Source: a virus. Taken from it: DNA of 42,534 bases. This document shows positions 12,372-20,389 of this stretch, one piece after another; position 1 is the first letter of the stretch, and every line of letters starts with the position of its first letter. The translations under genes were made by a program, and so were the position numbers. Location of the stretch: the IMG/VR virus record IMGVR_UViG_3300031673_000144, positions 1 through 42,534 of that record. The stretch is one strand, 5' to 3'. The notes under the pieces were generated by a model. The model worked only from the letters and a program-made list of their open reading frames with translations. It did no database searches and was not told the origin of the DNA.

Positions 12372-14411
12372 ATGGCGGACACCAAAGCGAACGATGAACT
12401 GAACGAGCGGCTGGATGCGTTTCTCGCCCTCGGGCAGGAGGACAACAAGGCGTGGTCGGCGCTCGCGCGGGACGCCGAGGACTACATCTTCGGCAACCAA
12501 CTCAGGGGCGTCGACAAACGCGACGGGTGGGACCGGATCGTCGCCAACTACCTCTTCCCCGCCGTGACGCAGCAGATGGCCCTGATGGCACAGCGGCGGC
12601 CGGCGGTGGTGGTCGAGCCGTGGGAACCGGATGATGCCCCGTTCGCCGATTTCTGGCGCGGGCTGGAACAGTACCGGTTCGACCGGACGCTCAGGATGAA
12701 CATCCTCGGGCTAGGGGCGACCCTGGACGCGGCGATCCACGGGTTCTACGTCGCGAAGGCGTACTGGGAACCGAAGGCGGAATGGGTGGCCGACGAGCAC
12801 CGGTGGCGGGGCGAACCGAGGGTGAGGTTAATGCGGCCGGACTACTTCGGCATGGATCCCGACAACGAGACGACGACGGCGTCGGATGCTTCTTTCGTCT
12901 ATTGTCACCGGAGGGCACTACTGGACAAGGTCCTGGCGCGGTGGGCGGACAAGGCAGAGGAAATCAAGCGGGAAGCCCGGGAGGGCCCCGAGGACTTGGC
13001 GATGCCGGGCATGGCAACGTTCGGGGGCGAATTTGAGCACCGGGCGGAAGGCCAGACCGATCCGGGCCCGGCCGGCAAGACGGAGGGGCGGCTGGTGAGT
13101 CTGCTGCGCGCTGCGCGCGGCTACGGAGAGGGAGGCCAGGCGCAGGGAGCGGGCGGCCGAGGCGAAGACGGTCTGCCCCGGTGGGTGACGGTGACGGAGG
13201 TGTTCTTCAGGGACGGGAAGGAACGGAGCGGCCGGGAGACGCGGCCCGTGCCGTTCGAGGAACTCTTGCAGCAAGGCTTGGTCACATACGATGAGGAGTT
13301 GATGGTCTACCGTGTGGGCACCGAGGGCGTCTTTGAGGGGAAGATGGTCGGCGAACCCTTGACGATGCAGGATAGTTTGCCGGAACAGGTCGTCCGCGAG
13401 TGGAAGGACGAGCCGGTGTGGCCGAACGGCCGGGTGGTGCTGCGGATCGGCAAACTGATCCTCAACCCCGACGCTGAGAAACCGTGGGATGAGGGGGGTC
13501 AGGTCTGGCCGTTCCGGTCGTGGCCGTACCTGGTGGGAGTGAACCAGATACTCCCGCACGTCTGGCGCGGCCTGAACGCAGCCGAGATGCCGCGCACTTT
13601 GCAGGACTGGAAAAACGTCGCTTTCGCCCACATGGCGAACTACATCAAGTTTTTCGGCGACCCGATCGCCATCGTCGAGGAAGGGGCGGTCGCGGGCGCG
13701 GGCAAGGACGAGAAGAAACTCGCCAAAAAACTCCGGGCGCGGGCGGGGGCGATCTGGCTCGCGGCGAAGGGCGGCCTGGACAAGATACGCCGGGACCCGC
13801 CGCCGCCGATGTCGCGCGGGATCCTGGATATCGACGCCCTCATTTCGCGGGAACTCCAGGACCAGACGGGGATGCAGGAGGTGGCGCGGGGCCGGCAGGG
13901 GACGGGCCAGGTGACGGCGACGGAGGTGCAGGAACTTTCGCGGTCGAGCCGGGTGCGGACGAGCCTGGCGGCGATCCTTCAGGACGATTGGATGGAAGGG
14001 GTGATGCGGTTCGTCGCGGAGATGGACCAGCGGTACCTCGAGCCGAACGACATGGTGCGGATCGTCGGCAAACGGGCCGCCATGCAGATGGCGCAGGCCG
14101 GCCAGGGGATGCGCGCGGATGGGAACGATGTAAAATTCGACCTCAGCCTTAAGATCGGGACCGCCCTGCCATTCGACCAGGAGCGCCGCAAGGAAGAGAT
14201 GGCGGAACTCTTCAAGGCGGTGGGCCCGGCGATCCTGCCGGAACTCCTAGCGGCGTTCGGCGTGGAGAACGCCGAGGAGGTCCTGGCCCGGTCGGAGATG
14301 TGGCAGGCGTTCCAGCAGTTCCAAGAGATGCAGGCCGCGGCGGCACAGCGGGCGGAGGTGTCAGCGGGCCACGGCCGGAGCCGTACCCCGGCCAGGGAGA
14401 AAGGTTCCTGA
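12372..14411 (+). CDS. Portal protein
   Basis: A 679-residue portal, which would form the dodecameric ring at one capsid vertex for DNA entry and exit. Typical segments: an N-terminal helical region with WSALARDAEDYIFGNQL; PAVTQQMALMAQRRP, the usual 'N-I-x-x-x-V--R--PK' region; DYFGMDPDNETTTASDASFV; and a C-terminal part with ARGRQGTGQVTATEVQELSR, seen in large portals. The gene is between terminase and scaffold as expected. A Gly-rich insertion (about residues 220-270) is unusual. The stop overlaps the next ATG (TGATG at 14409). Size and motifs give high confidence in the role. Confidence 0.85.
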   Translation: MADTKANDELNERLDAFLALGQEDNKAWSALARDAEDYIFGNQLRGVDKRDGWDRIVANYLFPAVTQQMALMAQRRPAVVVEPWEPDDAPFADFWRGLEQYRFDRTLRMNILGLGATLDAAIHGFYVAKAYWEPKAEWVADEHRWRGEPRVRLMRPDYFGMDPDNETTTASDASFVYCHRRALLDKVLARWADKAEEIKREAREGPEDLAMPGMATFGGEFEHRAEGQTDPGPAGKTEGRLVSLLRAARGYGEGGQAQGAGGRGEDGLPRWVTVTEVFFRDGKERSGRETRPVPFEELLQQGLVTYDEELMVYRVGTEGVFEGKMVGEPLTMQDSLPEQVVREWKDEPVWPNGRVVLRIGKLILNPDAEKPWDEGGQVWPFRSWPYLVGVNQILPHVWRGLNAAEMPRTLQDWKNVAFAHMANYIKFFGDPIAIVEEGAVAGAGKDEKKLAKKLRARAGAIWLAAKGGLDKIRRDPPPPMSRGILDIDALISRELQDQTGMQEVARGRQGTGQVTATEVQELSRSSRVRTSLAAILQDDWMEGVMRFVAEMDQRYLEPNDMVRIVGKRAAMQMAQAGQGMRADGNDVKFDLSLKIGTALPFDQERRKEEMAELFKAVGPAILPELLAAFGVENAEEVLARSEMWQAFQQFQEMQAAAAQRAEVSAGHGRSRTPAREKGS

Positions 14412-14737
14412 TGAAAGACATAAGCTGGGCCGAAGCAATCAGGATATCGAGGAAGGTTATGGAGGATGCGGAACGCGGCAGAATTGACGCCGCAGAGCAG
14501 GAAGCAAAAGGTTTGTTCGTTGAGGAACCAACCATCGAGGTTTGTCTTTTCGGGTGCGGAGCGATGATTGTTTTTCGGGGGGATGAGTACGGGGGCGAAC
14601 GATACGAGTGCGGAACCCGCTACCAATGGCGGCCGAAGATGGGCTGGCTCTATAGGGGGGCGGAGTGCAATGGCACGATGATTCCCCCCGGCACAACCAT
14701 GTTTCTCAAAGGAGGCACGCCATGCCCTACAAAATAA
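14411..14737 (+). CDS. Hypothetical Cys-containing protein
   Basis: A 108-residue protein starting at ATG 14411 (MKDISWAEAIRISRKVMEDA). The N-terminal 40 residues are helical. The second half contains VCLFGCGAMIVF, YECGTRYQWRP and AECNGTMIPPGTT, five cysteines that could bind metal. GAGAAAGG precedes the start, which overlaps the portal stop. Third positions are more A/T-rich than in the portal. No family recognised. Confidence 0.6.
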   Translation: MKDISWAEAIRISRKVMEDAERGRIDAAEQEAKGLFVEEPTIEVCLFGCGAMIVFRGDEYGGERYECGTRYQWRPKMGWLYRGAECNGTMIPPGTTMFLKGGTPCPTK

Positions 14738-14922
14738 CGAAAGTCGATGGTTACAGGGTGTCTACTCCGCACGGCGTTCACGCGAAGAACACCACGAAGA
14801 AAAAGGCCCAGGCCCAGGTGCGGTTGATGCAGGGCGTCGAGCACGGATGGAAGCCGACGGGCCGGAAGGCTCGCCGGGGAGCGGGGACGGCCCTGATGCA
14901 GGGGCGGAGCGCAAAGCGATAA
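14722..14922 (+). CDS. Small conserved 'MPYKITK' protein
   Basis: A 66-residue basic protein, MPYKITKVDGYRVSTPHGVH then AKNTTKKKAQAQVRLMQGVEHG. Short proteins of this plan (MPYK...H-K--TKKKA-AQ-RLL--VEHG) occur in many phages, and a similar one occurs in large eukaryotic DNA viruses; the function is unknown. An excellent AAAGGAGG site precedes ATG 14722. It overlaps the end of the preceding gene by 16 bases and is the last gene before the promoter/terminator block. Confidence 0.75.
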   Translation: MPYKITKVDGYRVSTPHGVHAKNTTKKKAQAQVRLMQGVEHGWKPTGRKARRGAGTALMQGRSAKR

Positions 14923-14930
14923 GATTTCAC

Positions 14931-14960
14931 TTGACAGGTCTTACAAAGACCTGGTACAAC
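14931..14960 (+). promoter_or_regulatory. Promoter with palindromic operator in the spacer
   Basis: -35 TTGACA (14931-14936), an 18-bp spacer, and -10 TACAAC (14955-14960). The spacer holds the perfect 7-bp inverted repeat AGGTCTT-ACA-AAGACCT (14936-14952). A repressor dimer bound there would block RNA polymerase. It is placed to drive the scaffold and capsid genes, making it the best candidate for a regulated late promoter in the window. Confidence 0.7.
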
Positions 14961-14966
14961 CCAAGG

Positions 14967-15043
14967 TAGCGGTGGCGATCGGCCGATCACCACCGCAACG
15001 AAAAAACAAAAGGCCCCGGCCCGCGGGCGGCTGGGGCCTTTTT
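14967..15043 (+). ncRNA. Short terminated leader or small RNA
   Basis: Starting about 7 bases after the -10, a transcript would contain a 28-base near-perfect palindrome, GCGGTGGCGATCGG paired with CCGATCACCACCGC (14969-14996, one mismatch). It would then have an A-rich linker and the terminator stem, giving about 77 nt. This could be a phage small RNA, or an attenuated leader needing anti-termination to reach the capsid genes. Confidence 0.5.
15008..15043 (+). terminator. Rho-independent terminator
   Basis: Perfect stem AAAAGGCCCC (15008-15017) and GGGGCCTTTT (15033-15042), a 15-base GC-rich loop and a T-run. It stops transcription from the promoter at 14931 or from the upstream packaging genes. 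The remaining 115 bases to the scaffold gene show only an AAGGAG ribosome-binding site before 15158. Confidence 0.88.
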
Positions 15044-15157
15044 CCTTGGGTCGAAAGGTGAATACGAGCCGCGACCGGCCGGCGGACCATGCGCCGCCGG
15101 AAAGGTCACGGACGTAGGGCGTAGACGACAAGGGCGTCGAAACCAAAGGAGCGGGCG

Positions 15158-16138
15158 ATGGCGAAGGAACTCAAGGGCGGGCTGGGAGTCGAGGAAGTTG
15201 ACGGGCGGGCAGCGGGCGAGGCCAGCGCCGCGCCGGCGCAGGAAGATGGGTTGACCGAGGACATTCTGTACGCGACCCCGGCGGCGGCAGGGAACGGCGC
15301 ACCGGCCGCGAAGCCGGGCGAGGAAGCAGGCGCGCCGGGAAAGGCGAAGCCCAAGGCCGAGGACGCGGACGACGACGAGGACGATGAGGGCGACGAGGAC
15401 GACGAGGGAGAGGGGCCCGAAAGTAAAGACAAGCCGAAGTGGGACAAGGAGCGTCAGCAGCGGGATGAGGCGCACGCGCGGGAACGCCAGGAACTCCAGG
15501 GACAGATCCAGGCGGCGGCGGGCGCGAACACGGCCCTCGCCGAAGAAATCCGGGCGATGCGGGAAGAGCGGGGATCGGCGGCCACGGCGAAAGAGGATGC
15601 AGCGGTCGAAGAGGCCCTGGCTCTGGTGGACCAACTCAGCGAACTTTCGGAACCCGCCCAGATCGTCGCGGCCGTCAAGGCGGTCAAGCAGATTTCCCTG
15701 CGGGTGCCGAAGGGCGGCGCGGACACCGAACGGGTGGAGAAGCTCGAGAAGGCATTGCAGTCGTTGGCCGAAAGCGTCCGAGCCCTGGGCGAGGCGACGG
15801 CCGCGCGGCAGGGGCGGGACGACCTCGAGGGGGCGATGGGCGCGTTGGACGAGGAGTTCGGCGCGGAGTTCCACAACGACGCCCTGGAAAAGGCCGGACA
15901 GTATCTCTTGAAACAGGGGCGGACGATGGAGAACCCGCCGTCGCTGGCGGAAAAACAGATCGCCCTTCGCCTGGCCTATGTGGAACTGGCGGGGGGAAAG
16001 AAGACGGTCAAGCCGAAGCCCAGGCCGGCGGTGGCGGCCGATGCGGGCGCCGGAGGGGGCCTTCAGGCGGGGGGCGTGACGCGCGGATCGCTGAGCGACG
16101 TGACGGAGGACATGAAGAAGGAAGGGAAGTTAACGTAG
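15158..16138 (+). CDS. Putative capsid scaffolding protein
   Basis: A 326-residue, strongly charged, mostly helical protein between portal and major capsid genes, the normal place of a scaffold. An Ala/Gly/Pro-rich N terminus leads to an acidic run (about residues 68-90, mostly Asp/Glu). A long coiled-coil-like part follows (about 95-235; EARERQELQGQI-type heptads). The basic, Gly-rich C terminus ends SLSDVTEDMKKEGKLT, which could bind the inner coat surface. No protease domain seen. AAAGGAG precedes ATG 15158. Confidence 0.75.
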   Translation: MAKELKGGLGVEEVDGRAAGEASAAPAQEDGLTEDILYATPAAAGNGAPAAKPGEEAGAPGKAKPKAEDADDDEDDEGDEDDEGEGPESKDKPKWDKERQQRDEAHARERQELQGQIQAAAGANTALAEEIRAMREERGSAATAKEDAAVEEALALVDQLSELSEPAQIVAAVKAVKQISLRVPKGGADTERVEKLEKALQSLAESVRALGEATAARQGRDDLEGAMGALDEEFGAEFHNDALEKAGQYLLKQGRTMENPPSLAEKQIALRLAYVELAGGKKTVKPKPRPAVAADAGAGGGLQAGGVTRGSLSDVTEDMKKEGKLT

Positions 16139-16206
16139 CAGCGTTTCCGGCCCGAGTCGGACAAGCGCCGATGCGTTGGGCCGGTGGAGTGCACGAAGGC
16201 CAGCCG

Positions 16207-16225
16207 CCGGGGACAAGCGCCCCGG
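16207..16225 (+). other. Hairpin in the scaffold-capsid gap
   Basis: Perfect CCGGGG-ACAAGCG-CCCCGG stem-loop in the 171-base gap 16139-16309. The word GGACAAGCGCC occurs twice in the gap (about 16159 and 16211). A weaker GGCCC/GGGCC pairing lies at 16149-16181. There is no T-run, so an RNA-stability or processing role is more likely than termination. GTAGGAGGAAACG near 16275 is too far from the capsid start to be its ribosome-binding site. Confidence 0.5.
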
Positions 16226-16309
16226 GCCAGGCCGCGTGAGACCAGGGACGACGACAGGCGCGTCGCTCCGAAGTAGGAGGAAACGAGAGACCACGAACGG
16301 AGAATAGCC

Positions 16310-17317
16310 ATGGCCGAGACCAACCTCTCCGCATCCACGAGGGAACTCTGGACGCGCACGACAGTGAACGAGGTGTTCATGGCCCTGCCGTTGACGGCGA
16401 TGCTGATGGAGCATCGCCGCGTCAATTTCAAGGGCGGGACCAAGATCAAGAAGACCGTCACCAAGGCGACGATGACGGACCTGGCGCAGGACTACTCCAG
16501 CAACGAGCCTCTGGAGGGCGGGAACAAGACCGTCCTCGGCGCCCCGGAGTTCGGCTGGAAGAAGTTTCAGATTCCGGTCGAGTACGGGATCGACGAGGAG
16601 TTGCAGAATCATCAGGTGGCCGAAGAGACCGCACCGGCGGATCTTGTGGCTGCCCTTGTCGCGGGCGCCCAGTACGCCGCGCGGGAACACCTTGCCGCGA
16701 TGGCCTACGCGACCACGACGGGCGAGACGGGCAAGGTCTTCCAGGGCCTCGCGTGCGCCCTCACCCACGACACGGCGTATGGGGGCTATACCCGCACCAT
16801 CGCCTCAACCCTCAACACGTTTTTCCAGGGCGCCTCGGCGGATCTGACCTACACGGACTGGGACACGGCGATTGCGGCTTCTCTCGCCAACTTCCGCATC
16901 CTGGTGACGGCCTGCCGGCGGTACGCCCCGAAGAACCGAAAACTCTACGCCTTCATGGGAGAGTCGCTCTTCCAGGCGTTCCAGAGCCAAGCCGAAGCCC
17001 GCATGATGAACACCAAGCCGGTGTCGGGCGCGCCGGGGATCTACAAGTACGGGTTTAACACCCTCTGGATCGACGGCGTGGAACTCGTGCAGGACTCGTA
17101 CCTGACGACGGCCGAACGGACGGCCGCCTTCTACATCCTGGACCCCGAGACCTGGGAACTCAGGATCAGTCCGAAACGCAACTTCAAACTCACCCCGTTC
17201 GTGTGGCAGGGCGACATGAACGACGGCATGGACGCCTGGCTGGGCCGCGTGATGGCCGCGGGCAACTTGGTCTGCTGGCAGCCGAACGCGAACATCTACC
17301 GGTCGGCGATGACGTGA
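16310..17317 (+). CDS. Major capsid protein (HK97-fold type)
   Basis: A 335-residue capsid protein following the scaffold. Characteristic parts: an N-terminal STRELWTRTTVNEVFMALPL, the strand-rich GGTKIKKTVTKATMTDLAQD, a spine-helix-like PADLVAALVAGAQYAAREHL, and C-terminal NKPVSGAPG-type and GVELVQDSYLTTAERTAAFY with YILDPETWELRI. These match major capsid proteins of tailed phages that self-assemble on a scaffold. The most highly expressed structural gene is expected here, and hairpins flank it on both sides. The strong Shine-Dalgarno is less clear (GGAGAATAGCC before ATG). Confidence 0.85.
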   Translation: MAETNLSASTRELWTRTTVNEVFMALPLTAMLMEHRRVNFKGGTKIKKTVTKATMTDLAQDYSSNEPLEGGNKTVLGAPEFGWKKFQIPVEYGIDEELQNHQVAEETAPADLVAALVAGAQYAAREHLAAMAYATTTGETGKVFQGLACALTHDTAYGGYTRTIASTLNTFFQGASADLTYTDWDTAIAASLANFRILVTACRRYAPKNRKLYAFMGESLFQAFQSQAEARMMNTKPVSGAPGIYKYGFNTLWIDGVELVQDSYLTTAERTAAFYILDPETWELRISPKRNFKLTPFVWQGDMNDGMDAWLGRVMAAGNLVCWQPNANIYRSAMT

Positions 17318-17329
17318 GAGTAACCCCGG

Positions 17330-17382
17330 CCGGCGACGGTCGCCGGACGGAGTGAGGGCCCCGGCCGCCTCGGCGGCCGGGG
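17330..17382 (+). other. Two strong hairpins after the capsid gene
   Basis: CCGGCGAC-G-GTCGCCGG (17330-17346) and an 11-bp perfect stem CCCCGGCCGCC-TC-GGCGGCCGGGG (17359-17382) occupy the gap 17318-17454. Neither is followed by a T-run. They probably protect the upstream capsid mRNA from 3' decay or lower read-through. Confidence 0.6.
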
Positions 17383-17454
17383 AGGGCAACGCGGCCTGAT
17401 TCGTCTTCCCCTCCAGAACGAGGGGCGTGAGGCGGTCGGGCGAGGAGAAGGGCA

Positions 17455-18039
17455 ATGGCTAACGTGACGGTGGACAGTGAAAAGATCATCCTGTTGGACC
17501 GGCTGCCGGGGCTTCCGAATCCGCACATGCGGCCCCCCACGGACGGATTCACCGGGGCCGGCCACCACAACGTCGTTGCGGCGGCCTACGACGTGGGGAC
17601 AAAGGTCCAGGTCTTCAACCACTCGGCCTCGGCGGGCGTGGATGGGTATTCGACGCTGGTGTACGGAAAATTGGAGGCGCAGGACACGACGAACGTCCTG
17701 GCGGCCCGGCACTTCTGCGCCTGGCACAGCGACGCCGTGCCGTTCGACTTCACGAACGAGGTTGCGACGTACATCGGGGAAAGCGTGTCGCCGATCGTCG
17801 TGGCCCTCGGGGCGATGACGATCGACTACTTCGGCTGGTTCTGGTGCGGCGGGGTGTGCCCTGAGGAGCACGTCGCCGCCTTGGGCGGCGTGTACTACTG
17901 CGCGGCGGCGGCGGCCATCGGGCCGAACACATGGGGCGACCTGGAGACGCCGGGAACCACGGCCGGCGAACTCGGCCTGGAAACTGCCGATGCGGACACG
18001 GACATGATCGTCGCCATCCTTCTGGCGGCGGCGGCGTAG
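17455..18039 (+). CDS. Paralog 1 of a four-member virion-type family
   Basis: A 194-residue protein, first of four related genes downstream of the capsid gene (others at 18507, 19140, 19793). Shared landmarks are the opening VDSEKI-like segment, HHNV, a GTKVQVFN strand, YFGWFWCGGVCPEE and LGG(V/T/N)Y. The Cys-Trp-rich GWFWCGGV is the most conserved part. Placement right after the major capsid gene suggests head decoration or another abundant virion protein, but this is not proven. GAGGAGAAGGGCA precedes the ATG. Its C terminus differs from the other three and is Ala-rich. Confidence 0.65.
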   Translation: MANVTVDSEKIILLDRLPGLPNPHMRPPTDGFTGAGHHNVVAAAYDVGTKVQVFNHSASAGVDGYSTLVYGKLEAQDTTNVLAARHFCAWHSDAVPFDFTNEVATYIGESVSPIVVALGAMTIDYFGWFWCGGVCPEEHVAALGGVYYCAAAAAIGPNTWGDLETPGTTAGELGLETADADTDMIVAILLAAAA

Positions 18040-18094
18040 GATCCGGCGACTAGCCGGACAACGGAAAGGACCCGCCTTCGCCCCGCGGGCTCGA

Positions 18095-18110
18095 CAGGCC
18101 GCGAGGCCTG
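18095..18110 (+). other. Hairpin CAGGCC-GCGA-GGCCTG
   Basis: A perfect 6-bp stem with a GNRA-type GCGA tetraloop lies in the gap 18040-18149 between paralog 1 and the small gene at 18150. It is one of a series of stem-loops that separate genes in the capsid cassette. Confidence 0.5.
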
Positions 18111-18149
18111 ACGGCCTACGGGCTACGGCGAGGCTGAAAGGAGACACTC

Positions 18150-18413
18150 ATGGCCTGGGATCCTGCAGTCAACCATACGGCGACCCTGATGGGCGCCACC
18201 ATCGAGTTCGGGGAAGCGACGCTTGCGAGCGGCACGATCGAGGTGCCGACGCGGCTCTCGAAGGTCTTGGCCGGCTTCGCCACCTACAAAGCGGTCCCGG
18301 CTGCGGCTACCAAAATAGTCGTGGACTGCACCATTACTTCCGGTGCGGTGACGGTCGCCTCTGCGGCGGGCGGCGACAAGAAGGTGAACTACCTGTTCAT
18401 CGGCTTGACGTAG
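18150..18413 (+). CDS. Small beta-rich virion-type protein
   Basis: An 87-residue protein, MAWDPAVNHTATLMGATIEF..., predicted all beta with alternating hydrophobic residues (KIVVDCTITSGAVTVASAAG, VNYLFIGLT). It is not related to the four paralogs that surround it. Phage decoration proteins often have such a size and start MAWDP-like. GAAAGGAGACACTC precedes ATG 18150. Probably a minor capsid decoration or stabilising protein. No membrane segment or signal peptide. Confidence 0.6.
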   Translation: MAWDPAVNHTATLMGATIEFGEATLASGTIEVPTRLSKVLAGFATYKAVPAAATKIVVDCTITSGAVTVASAAGGDKKVNYLFIGLT

Positions 18414-18433
18414 GCGGTACGGGGAAAAGAGAA

Positions 18434-18470
18434 CGGGGCCGGGGTCGCCGCTGGCGACCCCAACGCCCCG
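18434..18470 (+). other. Long GC hairpin between genes
   Basis: An outer CGGGGC/GCCCCG and an inner perfect GGGGTCGCC-GCT-GGCGACCCC stem (18441-18461) lie in the gap 18414-18506. There is no T-run. It is one of the capsid-cassette stem-loops. Confidence 0.6.
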
Positions 18471-18506
18471 CGCCCAAGGTCGGGCGGCAAGGAAAGGGAG
18501 AAACCC

Positions 18507-19073
18507 ATGATCGACGGAACGCTGGACTCTGAAGTCTTCACGCTCGTGGACAACTGGCCGAGCGAGCGGAACATCCACGTGCGGGAACCCACGGACGGGT
18601 TCCTGGGCGCAGCGCACCACAACGTCGCCACGGAGGAGTACCAGGCGGGGACGAAGGTGCAGGCCCGCAACAAGGGAACCACTGGCAAGCCGGGATTCTC
18701 CACGTTCATCTACCTTCAGGTGGGGGTGCAGAATGCGTTCACCGCCATCGCGGCCAAGTCGATCGTCGTCCCCGACTCGGTGGCCTCCTGGTTCAAGGTG
18801 ACGAACGATCCGGACGACTGCATCGTCCTGCCGACCAGCTTGGTCGCCGTGGCCCTGTCGGCCATGACCAACCTCTACTTCGGCTGGTTCTGGTGCGCCG
18901 GGGTGGCTCCCGAGGAGTTCGTGCCTGGCCTCGGCGGGACCTACGCAACGGACGGGACGGTCGAGACGGGCCGCATCCGGGCGGTTCACCTGTCGGTCGA
19001 TGCCATCGGCCTCGGGCCCTGCCCGGAGGGCGAGCCGGGGTGCGGCATCGCTTACGAGCCCGACCGCGTGTAG
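18507..19073 (+). CDS. Paralog 2 of the four-member virion-type family
   Basis: A 188-residue protein. It shares with paralog 1 the segment EPTDGFLGAAHHNV and with all members FGWFWCAGVAPEEFV and LGGTYATDG. It shares with paralogs 3 and 4 the 'AAK..VVP' and VTNDPDDC regions and the C-terminal IGLGP. So it links the two pairs and suggests an old duplication before the 3/4 split. AAAGGGAGAAACCC precedes ATG 18507. Likely an abundant virion surface protein; function unproven. Confidence 0.65.
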   Translation: MIDGTLDSEVFTLVDNWPSERNIHVREPTDGFLGAAHHNVATEEYQAGTKVQARNKGTTGKPGFSTFIYLQVGVQNAFTAIAAKSIVVPDSVASWFKVTNDPDDCIVLPTSLVAVALSAMTNLYFGWFWCAGVAPEEFVPGLGGTYATDGTVETGRIRAVHLSVDAIGLGPCPEGEPGCGIAYEPDRV

Positions 19074-19097
19074 CGCCGGGCGGACCAGCGCTTCAGA

Positions 19098-19113
19098 GTC
19101 CGCCTCGGCGGAC
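19098..19113 (+). other. Hairpin GTCCGCC-TC-GGCGGAC
   Basis: A perfect 7-bp stem with a two-base TC loop lies in the gap 19074-19139 between paralogs 2 and 3, with the same TC loop as the 17359-17382 hairpin. It is followed by the AAAGGAGTT ribosome-binding site of the next gene. Confidence 0.5.
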
Positions 19114-19139
19114 GGAGCGCAAACCAAAGGAGTTGAACC

Positions 19140-19739
19140 ATGGCCGACTCAACGATTGACAGTGAACTTTTCGTGCTGAAGGACAACTGGCCGGGCGTGG
19201 CCCGGCGCGTCAGCCCGGACAACCTTCCGAACGGCGACATCATCAGCGCCATCCACCACAACGTCGAGACGGCGGTGTTCCCCATCGGGGATAAGATCGT
19301 CGTCCGGAACCGTAGCGCCGTCGCCGGCGACGACGGGGACGCGACGTTCATCTACCTCAAGGGCCTGGCGATCACGGAGGCCAACCCGACGTGCGCGGCC
19401 AAGCAACTCGTCGTGCCGAGCCTGGCGGGGACGCCGTACCAGGTCACCAACGACCCGGACCAGTGCCTCGACGTGACGGGCTGCCCCTTGGCGGCCGTGC
19501 TGCTGTCGATCATGACGTTCACCCACCTCGTCACGAAGTATGGCTGGTTCTGGTGCGGGGGTGTGGCCCCCGAGGCGATGGTGGCTGCCATGGGCGGCAA
19601 CTATCATACGGACGGCCTCGTGGTGGCCGGCCCGATCGTGGCGCACGATCCGGCGACGGCCGACTCCATCGGCCTCGGCCCGGTCGGCGGTGTCACCGAG
19701 GCGATCATCGGGTTCGCATACGCGGCCGACGCGGTGTAG
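19140..19739 (+). CDS. Paralog 3 of the four-member virion-type family
   Basis: A 199-residue protein, closely related to paralog 4. It begins STIDSELFVLKDNWPGVARR, then SAIHHNV, GDKIVVRN, YGWFWCGGVAPEAMVAAMGG and ends AIIGFAYAADAV. A 121-bp block (19321-19441) is identical in DNA to 19974-20094 in paralog 4, while flanking parts have diverged. That indicates recent gene conversion or recombination between the copies. AAAGGAG precedes ATG 19140. Confidence 0.65.
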   Translation: MADSTIDSELFVLKDNWPGVARRVSPDNLPNGDIISAIHHNVETAVFPIGDKIVVRNRSAVAGDDGDATFIYLKGLAITEANPTCAAKQLVVPSLAGTPYQVTNDPDQCLDVTGCPLAAVLLSIMTFTHLVTKYGWFWCGGVAPEAMVAAMGGNYHTDGLVVAGPIVAHDPATADSIGLGPVGGVTEAIIGFAYAADAV

Positions 19740-19792
19740 AGCAAGCGGGTGTTCTAGCGGCGGACGGATAACCAGGAAAAAGGAGACGGACC

Positions 19793-20389
19793 ATGGCCGA
19801 ATCAACGCTGGACAGTGAACTGTTCGTATTGATCGACCTCTGGCCGGGCGTGGCCCGGCGGGTTCACCCGGATCACCTGCCGAACGACGACATCCTGAGC
19901 ACGCTTCACCACAACGTGACGACCCCGGTGTTCGACGTGGGCGAGAAGATCGTGGTGCGGAACCGGGCCGCGATCGCCGGCGACGACGGGGACGCGACGT
20001 TCATCTACCTCAAGGGCCTGGCGATCACGGAGGCCAACCCGACGTGCGCGGCCAAGCAACTCGTCGTGCCGAGCCTGGCGGGGACGCCGTACCAAGTGAC
20101 GAACGACAAGGCCCAGTGTCTCGCCGCCACAGGCTCGCCGTTCGCGGCGGTGATGCTCTCGATCATGACGTTCACCCACGCCATCACGAAGTATGGATGG
20201 TTCTGGTGCGGCGGAGTCTGCCCCGAGGCGATGGTGTCGGACCTGGGCGGCAACTTCGCCTCGGCGGACGGCACGATCATCGGCCCCATCGTCGCCCACA
20301 CCTTGGCGGCCGACGCCATCGGACTCGGCCCCTGCGGTGCCGGCACCGAGGCGATCATCGGGTTTGCGTACTCCGACGACGCGGGTTGA
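19793..20389 (+). CDS. Paralog 4 of the four-member virion-type family
   Basis: A 198-residue protein, the nearest relative of paralog 3. It begins STLDSELFVLIDLWPGVARR, then TLHHNV, GEKIVVRN, KYGWFWCGGVCPEAMVSDLG, and ends AIIGFAYSDDAG. It contains the second copy of the 121-bp identical block (19974-20094). AAAAGGAGACGG precedes the ATG. Keeping four such genes in a row suggests either hetero-oligomeric decoration or receptor-facing diversity. Confidence 0.65.
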   Translation: MAESTLDSELFVLIDLWPGVARRVHPDHLPNDDILSTLHHNVTTPVFDVGEKIVVRNRAAIAGDDGDATFIYLKGLAITEANPTCAAKQLVVPSLAGTPYQVTNDKAQCLAATGSPFAAVMLSIMTFTHAITKYGWFWCGGVCPEAMVSDLGGNFASADGTIIGPIVAHTLAADAIGLGPCGAGTEAIIGFAYSDDAG

